A stretch of 64,000 nt of DNA, from assembly GCF_027214005.1 (NCBI RefSeq), contig NZ_JAPWGY010000001.1:310001-374000 (forward strand). Reading direction: 5' to 3'. Shown in pieces: positions 9,301 through 17,603 of the stretch (positions within the stretch are counted from its first letter, which is position 1; each line of letters opens with the position of its first letter). The notes under the pieces are model-generated. The model was not told the origin of the DNA. It worked only from the letters and a program-made list of their open reading frames with translations, and did no database searches. The stretch is from Kiloniella laminariae. GTDB lineage: Bacteria > Pseudomonadota > Alphaproteobacteria > Kiloniellales > Kiloniellaceae. Both the position numbers and the translations under genes were made by a program.

Positions 9301-10206
9301 TTAGGGTACTGCTGGCTGCTTTGGCCGGGTTACGGGGCGATAACAGGTCCCCGCGATTGCCAGCATAACAAAGAGGGCACCGATAATCTGGGAAATGCCG
9401 AGGGCTTCATGTAACACAAGAACCGCCATGGCGATGGTGACAACAGGTTCGCTGTTGAGAAACATTGCCGTGCGTGACGGGCCGATCATTCCGACTGCGG
9501 TGATCTGGGCAAGAACAGCCACCAGATAAAGTCCGGCAATAAGGCTTGTGAGTGAGAACTCGGTGAGATTGTCCGGAACATGAAAACTGTTGTTCAGGGG
9601 AAGATAGAGACAGGAAAGGACAATCCCGACCACATTGACATAAAAAAGAGATGTCAGGTTTGGTACCAGAGGAACAACTTTCCGTCCGCAAATCAGCCCG
9701 CCACACATGGAGAGAGAGGTCAGGCAAAGAAAGCCCAGACCACGCCAGTCAAGACTGTCCAGTGATGGGCCCAGGGCGATGGTAATGCCGGTAAAAGCCA
9801 GAAGCGAAAGCCCCAGCTGGGGCAGGCTTGGTGCGCGTTTTTGTAACAGGGGGTCAATAATGGTGACGATAACCGGGAAGGTGTAAAAGACAATGGCGGC
9901 AAGACCGATGGAAATGTATTGAACTGCCGAGAGATAGAAAATCGTGACGCAAAAAATAAAAAAAGACATGCAAAAGAGCGGAAGGCGCCCTTTGGGGGGG
10001 ACAAGGAAGCTTCTCCGAGTGATGCCGAGGATGACGAGCATGACAAGGCTGCCTAGAATAAAACGGAACAGCGTAACTGTCATGGGAGTTGCGCCTGCCT
10101 CATATACAGCCGGAGAAATCGGGGTGATCAGCCCGAAGGAGATGCCCGCGAGCAAACCGCTGAGGATACCAGCAGAAGGAATTTTAGTTTCTGTTGGAGT
10201 ATTCAT
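9301..10206 (-). CDS. DMT-superfamily (EamA) transporter
   Basis: The 301-residue protein has about ten hydrophobic segments arranged as two EamA repeats, beginning GILSGLLAGISFGLITPISPAVYEAG and with a second-repeat signature EPVVTIAMAVLVLHEALGISQIIGALFVMLA, in which the conserved E-P-V and L-x-E-x-L motifs are clear. Members of this superfamily export amino acids or other small metabolites across the inner membrane; the substrate cannot be read from sequence. It is monocistronic, divergent from the GFA gene. I saw no terminator. Confidence 0.9.
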   Translation of the reverse strand: MNTPTETKIPSAGILSGLLAGISFGLITPISPAVYEAGATPMTVTLFRFILGSLVMLVILGITRRSFLVPPKGRLPLFCMSFFIFCVTIFYLSAVQYISIGLAAIVFYTFPVIVTIIDPLLQKRAPSLPQLGLSLLAFTGITIALGPSLDSLDWRGLGFLCLTSLSMCGGLICGRKVVPLVPNLTSLFYVNVVGIVLSCLYLPLNNSFHVPDNLTEFSLTSLIAGLYLVAVLAQITAVGMIGPSRTAMFLNSEPVVTIAMAVLVLHEALGISQIIGALFVMLAIAGTCYRPVTRPKQPAVP

Positions 10207-10429
10207 GGTTTGACTATCCCTGTTTCAGGAGATGCGATTTGTCTCTTTTGTTAAACGCCTCCTGTCGACGTTAGAGGGCATGAGATGGAAACAACAGGAA
10301 AAAAATGAACGAACAGGGGCGGCAATGTAATCTTGCTTGCCATTTGACAGGCCGAAGCGGGAAGGGCTTTATATTTTCCGGAAACAACAGCTTCGGCAAT
10401 TACTTGCTCAAAAGACAGAGGAAACCCCG

Positions 10430-10834
10430 ATGACGGATAAACGGCAGACATATGAGGCAAAGTGCCACTGTGGCAAGGTGCATTTCAAATTCAGGGGAGA
10501 GCCTGTGCACACTGCTATCAGGTGCAATTGTTCCATGTGCCGCCGCAAGAATGCTGTCATGTCTACGGGATGTTATAGCGGTGACGCTTTTGAAATTATA
10601 TCAGGTAAGGATAACCTCGGGACCTACCTTTTCGGTGATCGCAAGGTGAAGCACCATTTCTGCACGAGCTGCGGGATCTATACATTCCACCAGATGGGGC
10701 GGCAGCAGGACCATGAAGAGATCGAGCTTCAGGGAGAATTCAGGGTTAATCTTGGTTGTGCTGAGGAAATCGATCTGGAAAAACTGTCGGTCCGGGTTTT
10801 TGATGGCCACGACAGCTGGCGCTTCCTGAACTGA
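10430..10834 (+). CDS. GFA-family zinc-binding protein
   Basis: The 134-residue protein fits the GFA (glutathione-dependent formaldehyde-activating enzyme-like) family: CHCGKVHF near residue 10, CNCSMCRRKNA near 32 and FCTSCGIYTFHQ near 78 provide the cysteines of the two zinc sites. Most family members are of unknown function and the name should not be taken as evidence for formaldehyde metabolism; no formaldehyde genes are nearby. The start at 10430 has AGAGGA about 8 bases upstream and gives the usual family length; an upstream in-frame start at 10337 would add an unrelated 31-residue extension. Confidence 0.9.
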   Translation: MTDKRQTYEAKCHCGKVHFKFRGEPVHTAIRCNCSMCRRKNAVMSTGCYSGDAFEIISGKDNLGTYLFGDRKVKHHFCTSCGIYTFHQMGRQQDHEEIELQGEFRVNLGCAEEIDLEKLSVRVFDGHDSWRFLN

Positions 10835-10941
10835 TGCCTGCAGGATGAGGCAAGGTGAATTTAAATTCCCTGGCCTGAAGGTACTGGATAGAGACAAGAG
10901 GCGTTCGCAGGAGATGTGCGAGAGAGCCTGAAGGAAATGAT

Positions 10942-11781
10942 ATGAAAATCGCGCTACCCGAATTTCGGGATAAACTCGAAGATTGCCTTGAAGCCCGCGG
11001 TGCCCAGGATATTGCGCTGGATCAGGCCTCTGGCATGGTCCAGTGGGCAGAAAGAATTCATCGTTGCGGGGTCGCTTATCTTGCCCAGAAGCGGGATGCC
11101 TATAGCAAGCTGGACATCAATGCAGTCAAGCTGCAGCTGGAAAAGGGCAATGCCTCTTTTCTTGATGCGGGAGGGCAGTCATTGGCTGTGGCCGGTCCTC
11201 AGGCTCTGGAAAAAGCTATGCTCACAGCCCGTGAAAGCGGTATAGGCCTCTCGGTGATTACAAACGTCTGTGACCTGATCGGTGTCGGGCAGCTGGTTGA
11301 GCAGGCTCTGGCAGAGGGGCACGCCTGTTTTGCCACCTATGTTGTTGATCCGGCCTCGGAAGAAGGGACGGTATTGACCGAGGTCTATGGGCATGTACGT
11401 GGCATTGCAGCCGTTGCCGGAACCGACAACACCATCCGGACAGAGCTGCACGGATTGCCCAGCAGTCATGGCAATTTCATGAGGGGGAATGCGCCGACCA
11501 ATCTTGGGGATCTGGTGGTTAGTACACTGTCAGAAGGGAAAAGTCTGGTGCCTGGCTGTACGATACTCTGTCTTGATCTGCCGGATCTTTACGATGATCT
11601 GATCAAGGGGCTGGTCGCCGGGGTCGAACAAGCTCCCGCCCGGCTTTTTTATCCTGTAGAACTGAGTACCCGTAACCTTGAGGTCTCGGAAGACGGTTTC
11701 GAAGTTGATCAACAGGAATGGCAGATCCTGGCTGAGGAAGAGGGGCTGTTGCCGCCGCCTGAGGGCACAGCTGAGGTGTAA
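10942..11781 (+). CDS. Unrecognised protein, weak LDH2/MDH2-like features
   Basis: I do not recognise this 279-residue cytosolic protein with certainty. The N-terminal helix (LEARGAQDIALDQASGMVQWA) and the block ALEKAMLTARESGIGLSVITN followed by a segment equivalent to the one after it resemble the NAD-dependent malate/L-lactate dehydrogenase-2 fold (PF02615), but the sequence is about 60-80 residues shorter and the conserved substrate/cofactor motifs (the R/H-S-H-G motif early in the family) are absent. A later SSHGNFMRGNAPTNLGDLV may be functionally important. GAAGGAAATGAT precedes the ATG. It lies between the GFA gene and the NDUFA12 gene with gaps of more than 100 bases on each side, so it is probably its own unit. 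CDS reality is well supported by codon usage; the fold is inference. Confidence 0.75.
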   Translation: MKIALPEFRDKLEDCLEARGAQDIALDQASGMVQWAERIHRCGVAYLAQKRDAYSKLDINAVKLQLEKGNASFLDAGGQSLAVAGPQALEKAMLTARESGIGLSVITNVCDLIGVGQLVEQALAEGHACFATYVVDPASEEGTVLTEVYGHVRGIAAVAGTDNTIRTELHGLPSSHGNFMRGNAPTNLGDLVVSTLSEGKSLVPGCTILCLDLPDLYDDLIKGLVAGVEQAPARLFYPVELSTRNLEVSEDGFEVDQQEWQILAEEEGLLPPPEGTAEV

Positions 11782-11949
11782 AGGGATATAAAGAGGCGAA
11801 TATTACGTCAAATTATGTTGTTGGGGCTGGACTGCCGGGGGATGCGGTGTAATATTCAGCCCCATAGCACTCTGGCGGCTGTCGGTGATAGCAGAGCCGA
11901 AATCTGAATAAAAACAATTGTTAGGGCGCTGCCCGATAAGGATTGAGAT

Positions 11950-12330
11950 ATGGCTGGAACTCCTCTTGGAACCCGTCTTTTTACCTGGCTTAAAGGCGAA
12001 CTTGTTGGTCAGGATGGTCAAGGCAACAAGTTTTATCGCACCAAGGGTGGCAGTGAAGTACATAAGGACAGCCTGCGCAATGAGCGTCGCTGGGTGATTT
12101 ATAACGGGGAAGTGGAAGCAAGTCGTGTTTCGGCTGACTGGCACGCCTGGTTACATCACACGACCAATGAACGGCCCCCAGAAGGCGGTTATCCCAAACA
12201 TGCATGGCAGCTTGAGCACAAGGCAAACAAGACGGGTACAGCGGAAGCCTATCGCCCCGCTGGCAGTACCTTGAAAACCGGGCAGCGCCCGCGGGTTTCA
12301 AGTGATTATGATGCCTGGCAGCCGGAATAG
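11950..12330 (+). CDS. NADH:ubiquinone oxidoreductase subunit NDUFA12 (B17.2)
   Basis: The 126-residue product matches the NDUFA12 family: LVGQDGQGNKFYRTK, then ERRWVIYNGEVEASRVSADW and HAWLHHTTNERP, the hallmark of this accessory subunit. In alphaproteobacteria and mitochondria it sits on the hydrophilic arm of respiratory complex I, and it is one of the few accessory subunits shared by both. It is normally encoded away from the main nuo operon, as here, often beside mlaD and a DUF2155 gene. AAGGATTGAG lies just before the ATG. A gap of 93 bases separates it from mlaD. Confidence 0.96.
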   Translation: MAGTPLGTRLFTWLKGELVGQDGQGNKFYRTKGGSEVHKDSLRNERRWVIYNGEVEASRVSADWHAWLHHTTNERPPEGGYPKHAWQLEHKANKTGTAEAYRPAGSTLKTGQRPRVSSDYDAWQPE

Positions 12331-12423
12331 TCCGGCAGGGTTCTGTTTCCTCTATTGTGCTTTTCCCCCTGGAAGCGCTCTGTTTTTTAACTGCTGATAT
12401 ATTTTCTTTATTAAGGTGCCTGC

Positions 12424-12876
12424 ATGAACAGAAGTATCGTCGAAACGCTTATTGGTGCGCTGGTTCTGTTTGTCGCAATTTCTTTCGGTTTCTATGCCTT
12501 CAATAATGGTGATGCGAGTGGTTCCGGGCAGGGGTATGAAGTTATCGCCGAGTTTGATAATGCCAGTGGTCTGGTGTCTGGAACAGATGTCAAGATTGCC
12601 GGTGTCAAGGTTGGGACCGTTCTCAGGCAAGCGCTTGACCGGGATACTTACTTTGCCGTTGTGACGCTTCAGATCAACGACGACGTCAAGCTTCCGAAAG
12701 GAACCTCGGCGCGTATTCTGTCAGAAAGCCTGCTGGGAGGCAGTTTTGTCAGTCTTGAACCCGGTGGAGAAGACGGCTACATCGACAAGGGCGGCTATAT
12801 CAAAGATACCCAGGGGAGCGTTAACCTGATGGATCTTCTTGGCCGCTTTGTTTTCTCTTCTGGTGAAGCAGAATAA
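12424..12876 (+). CDS. mlaD: MlaD-like MCE-domain lipid transport protein
   Basis: The 150-residue protein has one N-terminal membrane segment (residues 8-27, GALVLFVAISFGFYAF), then a single MCE domain with YEVIAEFDNASGLVSGTDVKIAGVKVGTV and a C-terminal part with SARILSESLLGGSFVSLEPG. It is the periplasmic hexameric ring component that connects the MlaFE ABC transporter to the lipid carrier MlaC in trafficking phospholipid between the membranes. mlaF, mlaE and mlaC are not in this window; separation of mlaD from them beside NDUFA12 is common in this class. AAGGTG precedes the ATG. Confidence 0.93.
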   Translation: MNRSIVETLIGALVLFVAISFGFYAFNNGDASGSGQGYEVIAEFDNASGLVSGTDVKIAGVKVGTVLRQALDRDTYFAVVTLQINDDVKLPKGTSARILSESLLGGSFVSLEPGGEDGYIDKGGYIKDTQGSVNLMDLLGRFVFSSGEAE

Positions 12877-12936
12877 TTTTTTGCCAGAGTGTTTATCTGC
12901 CCTGCAAGCAAGGGTGAGTGGATAAGAGCTGGACTG

Positions 12937-13176
12937 ATGGCCGATAAAGATGACCAGGCGATAATCTGGCGTGAACCTGATGGAACGCCGCTTTCCTGCC
13001 TTGAAAAGATCAAAGTTCTCAATGAAAATCTCGATGAGATTCGCGAGCTGTCTCAGGATGCGCTTGAAGATGCCATTCTGATGGGGGCTGATGAAGCTCA
13101 GGTAAGGCGGGTTCTGGAGCAGATTGTCGAGAAACTGGTTAATCCTTATCACCCCAAAGGAACTGGTAAACATTGA
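12937..13176 (+). CDS. Small conserved-looking acidic protein between mlaD and DUF2155
   Basis: A 79-residue, acidic, helix-rich protein with no signal peptide or membrane segment: CLEKIKVLNENLDEIRELSQDALEDAILMGADEAQVRRVLEQIVEKL suggests two amphipathic helices. I do not recognise a family. An in-frame start at 12889 would add 16 residues unlike the rest, so the ATG at 12937 is preferred, although its ribosome site is weak. It starts 60 bases after mlaD and ends 14 bases before the DUF2155 start, so it is very likely in the same operon. Codon usage resembles its neighbours. Confidence 0.75.
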   Translation: MADKDDQAIIWREPDGTPLSCLEKIKVLNENLDEIRELSQDALEDAILMGADEAQVRRVLEQIVEKLVNPYHPKGTGKH

Positions 13177-13190
13177 ACCGGAAAGTTGTT

Positions 13191-13577
13191 ATGAAAAAGC
13201 TGTTTGTTGCTGGTGCCTTTCTGATAGGAGGGGGGATAGTCTCTGTGCCTGCCCAGGCGGAAATGAACAGCTATGGCGTTGCTGTTTTGCAGGGGTTGAA
13301 CAAGGTAACCGCCAGGGTTTCTGAATTTGAAGTCCCGTTGAATCAGCCGGTTTTATTTGGCTCATTGGAAATTACAGCGCAATCCTGCCGCAAGAATCCA
13401 CCGGAAGAAGCACCGGAAGCAACATCCTTCCTTGAAATCTCTGACGTGGGCTCTGATGGCGAGAGAAAGCCGATGTTTTCGGGCTGGATGTTTGCATCTT
13501 CCCCGGCGATTTCGGCTCTGGAACATCCGGTTTATGATGTCTGGGTGCTGGATTGTCGACCTGCCACCAATCCCTGA
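13191..13577 (+). CDS. DUF2155 secreted protein
   Basis: The 128-residue product starts with a clear signal peptide (KKLFVAGAFLIGGGIVS, cleavage likely after AQA near residue 22). The mature protein has the DUF2155 pattern: LQGLNKVTARVSEFEVPLNQPVLFGSLEI, a cysteine at AQSCRKNPPEE, then MFSGWMFASSPAISALEHPVYDVWVLDC. The two conserved cysteines could form a disulphide. The family is typical of alphaproteobacteria and its function is not known to me. A TTG start at 13173 is possible and would overlap the preceding stop. The gene is convergent with aat, which ends 19 bases away. Confidence 0.9.
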   Translation: MKKLFVAGAFLIGGGIVSVPAQAEMNSYGVAVLQGLNKVTARVSEFEVPLNQPVLFGSLEITAQSCRKNPPEEAPEATSFLEISDVGSDGERKPMFSGWMFASSPAISALEHPVYDVWVLDCRPATNP

Positions 13578-13596
13578 AGGATTGGCCCTAGCAGCT

Positions 13597-14265
13597 TTAA
13601 TCGCCGCTATAGATCGCAGGACGGTTGTGGCGGCTCAGTTCAATAAAATCTTCCAGCTCGTTTTTTGAAAGCTCCATTGGAAAGTATGCCGGTACCTGTA
13701 TGGCTTTGAGAAGTCGCGCCTTATAGTCTTCCCGCCCGATATCGACTGTCCCGAACTGGCTCAGGTGGTGGGTGGTAAACTGGGTGTCCAGGAGTGTGTA
13801 CCCCCCTTTGAGTAGACGCGCCGCCAGATGGATCAGAGCGACTTTGCTGGCATTGCTGTGCCGGCTGAACATGCTTTCGCCAAAGAAGGCTCCCCCCAGA
13901 GAGACACCATAAAGGCCGCCAACCAGTTTGCCATCCAGCCAGCATTCGACCGAGTGGGCAAACCCGCGTTCATAGAGCTGGATATAGAGGCTTTTGATAA
14001 GGGGATTGATCCAGGTGTCAGGGCGACGGACCGTTGTCTGGGCGCAGAGATCCAGCACCTGTTCAAAGACGGTATCGCAGAGAATTTTATAAGGGGGATT
14101 GCGCAGGATCTTCCGCAGGGAGCGCGGGATATGAACCTTTTTCAGGGGAAGGATGCCACGATTCTCTGGATCGATCCAATGCAGATCAGGAGAATCGTGG
14201 CTTTCAGCCATAGGAAACACCCCGATGGTATAAGCTTTTAATAGCAGATCTGCCGTGATCTCCAT
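13597..14265 (-). CDS. aat: Leucyl/phenylalanyl-tRNA-protein transferase
   Basis: The 222-residue enzyme adds Leu or Phe from aminoacyl-tRNA to the N-terminus of proteins starting with Lys or Arg, marking them for ClpS/ClpAP. Family marks are LLLKAYTIGVFPMAES at the start, LHWIDPENRGILPL, HSVECWLDGKLVGGLYGVSLGGAFFGESMFS and the following LLDTQFTTHHLSQFG. Length is close to that of E. coli Aat (234). It lies 41 bases downstream of accC on the same strand and may be the last gene of that run; clpA is also in the window. Confidence 0.95.
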   Translation of the reverse strand: MEITADLLLKAYTIGVFPMAESHDSPDLHWIDPENRGILPLKKVHIPRSLRKILRNPPYKILCDTVFEQVLDLCAQTTVRRPDTWINPLIKSLYIQLYERGFAHSVECWLDGKLVGGLYGVSLGGAFFGESMFSRHSNASKVALIHLAARLLKGGYTLLDTQFTTHHLSQFGTVDIGREDYKARLLKAIQVPAYFPMELSKNELEDFIELSRHNRPAIYSGD

Positions 14266-14306
14266 GTAATACCTATGCCCGCGTGTGTTTTATTGTATAT
14301 AGCTTC

Positions 14307-15656
14307 CTACTGGTTGTTCAGGCTGTCCACAAATTTTTCCAGCCAGTGGATGTCGTAGACACCTTCGTTGAACTTGTCGTTGTGCACCAGTTCAACATGC
14401 AGGGGAATGGACGTGTTGACGCCATCGATGACGTATTCCCTCAAAGCCCGCTTGGTTTTCATGATGCAGTCGGCCCGGTCATCACCGTGAACGATCAATT
14501 TTGCAATCATGCTGTCATAGGTTGGTGGGATTTTATAGCCAGCATAGATCGCGGAATCGACCCGAATACCCAGACCTCCAGGGGCATGATACCCCTTGAT
14601 TGTACCTGGCGATGGCATGAAGGTGAAGGGGTGTTCTGCGTTGATACGGCATTCGATAGCATGCCCCTTGAGCTTCACTTCATCCTGGGTAACCGAAAGC
14701 TTCTCACCCGCAGCGATCCGGATCATCTCCCGCATCAGGTCAATGCCACTGATCGCTTCGGAAATGGTGTGCTCTACCTGAATACGGGTGTTCATTTCAA
14801 TGAAATAAAACTCGCCGTTTTCATAGAGATATTCGATTGTCCCGGCACTTTTGTAGCCAAAACCGAGCATCGCATCGGCAGAGATCTGGCCAATACGATT
14901 ACGTTCTTCCTCGGTAAGGGCTGGTGACGGTGCTTCTTCGAGAACTTTCTGGTGGCGACGCTGCAAGGAGCAGTCGCGTTCACCAACATGGATAGCTCCA
15001 CCCTGCCCATCCCCGAGCAACTGGATCTCGATGTGTCGGGGCGTGCTGAGATACTTTTCCATATAGACCACGTCATCGCCAAAAGCAGACTTTGCTTCCT
15101 GACGGGCGAGACGATAGGCATCTTTAAGTTCACCAGCATGAGTGGCGACTTTCATTCCGCGGCCACCACCGCCGGAGCGGGCCTTGATCAGGACAGGATA
15201 GCCGATGCGATCCGCTGTTTCCTGCGCTTGATCTGCGCTTTCAAGTGCGCCATCGGATCCAGGAACAACCGGAATACCCAGTTTGATCGCTGTTTCCTTG
15301 GCCATCACCTTGTCGCCCATGATGCGGATATGTTCGGGAGACGGGCCGATAAAGGTAAAGCCATGCTCTTCGACCATTTCCGCAAACGCGGCATTTTCTG
15401 ACAGGAAGCCAACACCGGGGTGAATGGCATCTGCACCTGTAATTGTGGCTGCAGAAAGAATCGCCGGGATATTCAGATAGCTGTCTTTGCTGGGCGCAGG
15501 CCCGATACAGACAGCTTCGTCTGCCAGGCGCACATGCATGGCATCGGAATCAATGGTGGAGTGAACCGCGACGGTTTCGATGCCCATATCGCGACAGGCC
15601 CGCAGAATTCTGAGGGCAATTTCACCGCGGTTGGCAATGAGGATCTTTTTGAACAT
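14307..15656 (-). CDS. accC: Acetyl-CoA carboxylase biotin carboxylase subunit
   Basis: The 449-residue enzyme is biotin carboxylase, which uses ATP and bicarbonate to carboxylate the biotin on AccB, the first step of fatty acid synthesis. Visible are the N-terminal [20 protein letters not shown], the ATP-grasp glycine loop [14 protein letters not shown], the catalytic block [20 protein letters not shown] with its Glu and Arg residues, and the C-terminal [11 protein letters not shown]. Full length compared with E. coli AccC (449). AAGAAGG stands 4 bases before the ATG. It follows accB by 19 bases. Confidence 0.97.
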   Translation of the reverse strand: MFKKILIANRGEIALRILRACRDMGIETVAVHSTIDSDAMHVRLADEAVCIGPAPSKDSYLNIPAILSAATITGADAIHPGVGFLSENAAFAEMVEEHGFTFIGPSPEHIRIMGDKVMAKETAIKLGIPVVPGSDGALESADQAQETADRIGYPVLIKARSGGGGRGMKVATHAGELKDAYRLARQEAKSAFGDDVVYMEKYLSTPRHIEIQLLGDGQGGAIHVGERDCSLQRRHQKVLEEAPSPALTEEERNRIGQISADAMLGFGYKSAGTIEYLYENGEFYFIEMNTRIQVEHTISEAISGIDLMREMIRIAAGEKLSVTQDEVKLKGHAIECRINAEHPFTFMPSPGTIKGYHAPGGLGIRVDSAIYAGYKIPPTYDSMIAKLIVHGDDRADCIMKTKRALREYVIDGVNTSIPLHVELVHNDKFNEGVYDIHWLEKFVDSLNNQ

Positions 15657-15675
15657 GGAACCTTCTTGGCCTGCT

Positions 15676-16122
15676 TTATTCTATTACCATCAGCGGTTCG
15701 CCAAATTCGATTGGCATACCGTCTGAGACAAGGATCTGCTTGACCACCCCGGCTTTGGGGCTTGGCAGCGGGTTCATGACTTTCATGGCCTCGATAATCA
15801 TCAGGGTCTGACCTTCACGAACAGTGTCACCCACTTTGACAAAAGAGGGGGCACCGGGCTCACCGGCAAGATAGGCCGTACCGACCATGGGCGAGGTTAT
15901 GGCATTTGCCGGAACGCCGCCTTCACTTGTCGCGGGTGCTGCCAGAGGAGCTGCAGCAACAGGAGCTGCGGCGACAGGAGCAGGGGCATGGACAACGGTA
16001 TTGCCGCGTACCAGGCGAATACGATGACCTTCGGCTTCGTATTCGATTTCAGTCAGGTCTGTCTCATCCAGCAAGCCTGCCAGAGTGCGAATAACCTTCT
16101 CATTTACTTCAAGCTTGGACAT
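15676..16122 (-). CDS. accB: Biotin carboxyl carrier protein of acetyl-CoA carboxylase
   Basis: The 148-residue carrier has an N-terminal region, an Ala/Pro-rich mobile linker (about residues 45-65, repeated APVAAAP), and a biotinyl domain whose lysine lies in EAMKVMNPL near residue 112. It shuttles carboxylate from AccC to the carboxyltransferase AccAD. The start overlaps the end of aroQ by 14 bases, indicating translational coupling, and the order aroQ-accB-accC is widely conserved. Confidence 0.97.
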   Translation of the reverse strand: MSKLEVNEKVIRTLAGLLDETDLTEIEYEAEGHRIRLVRGNTVVHAPAPVAAAPVAAAPLAAPATSEGGVPANAITSPMVGTAYLAGEPGAPSFVKVGDTVREGQTLMIIEAMKVMNPLPSPKAGVVKQILVSDGMPIEFGEPLMVIE

Positions 16123-16576
16123 ATGATTCTTGTTTGCTGTTTATCACGTTAGCCAGGGCATCCAGCGCGAGAAGGTATCCTTCAAGTCCAAGACCACAGA
16201 TTACCCCGAGGGCAGCCTGAGAAACATAGGATTGATGGCGAAAACTTTCCCGTCGATGAATGTTAGATATATGTACCTCAATAACCGGGAGCGCGACACC
16301 TTTAAGAGCATCGAGCAAAGCAACAGAGGTGTGGGTGAGGGCACCCGGATTTATGATGATGCCATCATGGATACCACGCGCCGCATGGATCCAGTCGAGC
16401 AACTGTCCTTCCCAGTTGGATTGTTGGCACGTCAAAGAAAGTCCCAGGGCCTTGGCTCTCTTGTTACAGAGGCCATGAAGGTCATCCAGGGTTTCTGCGC
16501 CATAAATTTCTGGCTCACGGCTTCCCAGCAAGTTCAGGTTGGGGCCGTTTAACAGTAAAACCGACGGCAAGGACAT
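16109..16576 (-). CDS. aroQ: 3-dehydroquinate dehydratase, type II
   Basis: The 155-residue enzyme catalyses the third step of the shikimate pathway. [19 protein letters not shown] at the start carries the catalytic Asn, Arg and Tyr ([11 protein letters not shown]), [16 protein letters not shown] is the next motif, and [22 protein letters not shown] holds the catalytic His. Size fits the dodecameric type II family (about 145-155). GAGTGGTG precedes the ATG. Confidence 0.96.
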   Translation of the reverse strand: MSLPSVLLLNGPNLNLLGSREPEIYGAETLDDLHGLCNKRAKALGLSLTCQQSNWEGQLLDWIHAARGIHDGIIINPGALTHTSVALLDALKGVALPVIEVHISNIHRRESFRHQSYVSQAALGVICGLGLEGYLLALDALANVINSKQESYVQA

Positions 16577-16719
16577 TCACCACTCATTTCAGTTCAAATG
16601 AATTGACTAGCCCTATCATAGCGCCGGAGAAGGCGCAATCATTGCCGCGCTTCTTCCTGCGTTTTTATCGCCGTCAAAAAGGGTTTGTGTCTCTCGACAG
16701 GTCATTGGTCCGGTTGGGC

Positions 16720-17508
16720 TTAGCTGTTGCCCTTGCTCCTGATATCCGCAATAACCTGCTGGAAGGCCTCGTAGCTTGTTCCAGGGGAAAGGCTGCGGGT
16801 TCCGACAATAAATGCGGGCGTTCCCTCGGCGCCGACTTTTTCGGCAAGAGAACGGTTTTTCAGAATCGTTTCGCCGATTTCGGCTGATTTCATATCAGCC
16901 GCGAACTGCTGTTTGTCCAGGCCGAGGTCTGCCGCCAGTTCAAGAAGGCGGTTCTGGGAAAGGTCTTTGGCATTTTCCATAAGGGCAAAGTGATATTCAG
17001 CGTATTTTCCCTGTTTTTGTGCCGCCAGTGCTGCTCTTGCCGCGACAACTGATTCAGGCCCGAGGATTGGAAATTCCTTCATCACGACTTTCAGGTTGGG
17101 ATCATCTTCGATCAGGGCCTGAATGATTTTTGACGCCTTGTGGCAATAGGGGCAGCGGTAGTCAAAAAATTCAACCAGTACCACGTCACCATCGGGATTT
17201 CCCAAGACCGGGGAGGTCTGGTCATTGTGGAGCTGGTCGGCATTCATGCTGATGGCCAGATCCTTGAGTTCAGACTCGCGCTGTGCCTGGAGTTGCTGAT
17301 AGCGGGTGAGGGATTCAATAATGACTTCAGGATTTTCCAACAGATACTTTCGGACAGCTTCTTCAAAAGCCTGGGTTTGTTCTACAGTTGCCGATTCTGT
17401 GGTCGGAGGTGCGTTTTCTGCCAGCAGGGGAGGTGTGTAGCTCAAGGTGGCAAGGAGCAGCCCGGAAGCCAGCAGGGGAAGTTTGAAAAATTTGCTGTGA
17501 TGGTTCAT
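16720..17508 (-). CDS. DsbA-family periplasmic thiol oxidoreductase
   Basis: The 262-residue protein has a signal peptide (residues 1-30, ending LLA-E), a helical N-terminal extension with FEEAVRKYLLENPEVIIESLTRYQ, then a thioredoxin fold with an inserted helical domain. The redox motif is CPYC within EFFDYRCPYCHKASK and the cis-proline lies in EGTPAFIVG. It should oxidise or shuffle disulphides in envelope proteins. The N-terminal extension is typical of the Com1/BdbD-like group in this class rather than E. coli DsbA. It lies 95 bases downstream of the M48 protease gene in the same direction, so the two may form a secreted-protein quality-control unit. Confidence 0.9.
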   Translation of the reverse strand: MNHHSKFFKLPLLASGLLLATLSYTPPLLAENAPPTTESATVEQTQAFEEAVRKYLLENPEVIIESLTRYQQLQAQRESELKDLAISMNADQLHNDQTSPVLGNPDGDVVLVEFFDYRCPYCHKASKIIQALIEDDPNLKVVMKEFPILGPESVVAARAALAAQKQGKYAEYHFALMENAKDLSQNRLLELAADLGLDKQQFAADMKSAEIGETILKNRSLAEKVGAEGTPAFIVGTRSLSPGTSYEAFQQVIADIRSKGNS

Positions 17509-17603
17509 CAGTTAAAGTATCTCTTGATCTTGATTTTTTGTGTGAAACGCGAGTTGCAACAGATCAGGGAAGCCTTTCAGGCAAAGGTGAAAAGGGCACC
17601 TGC

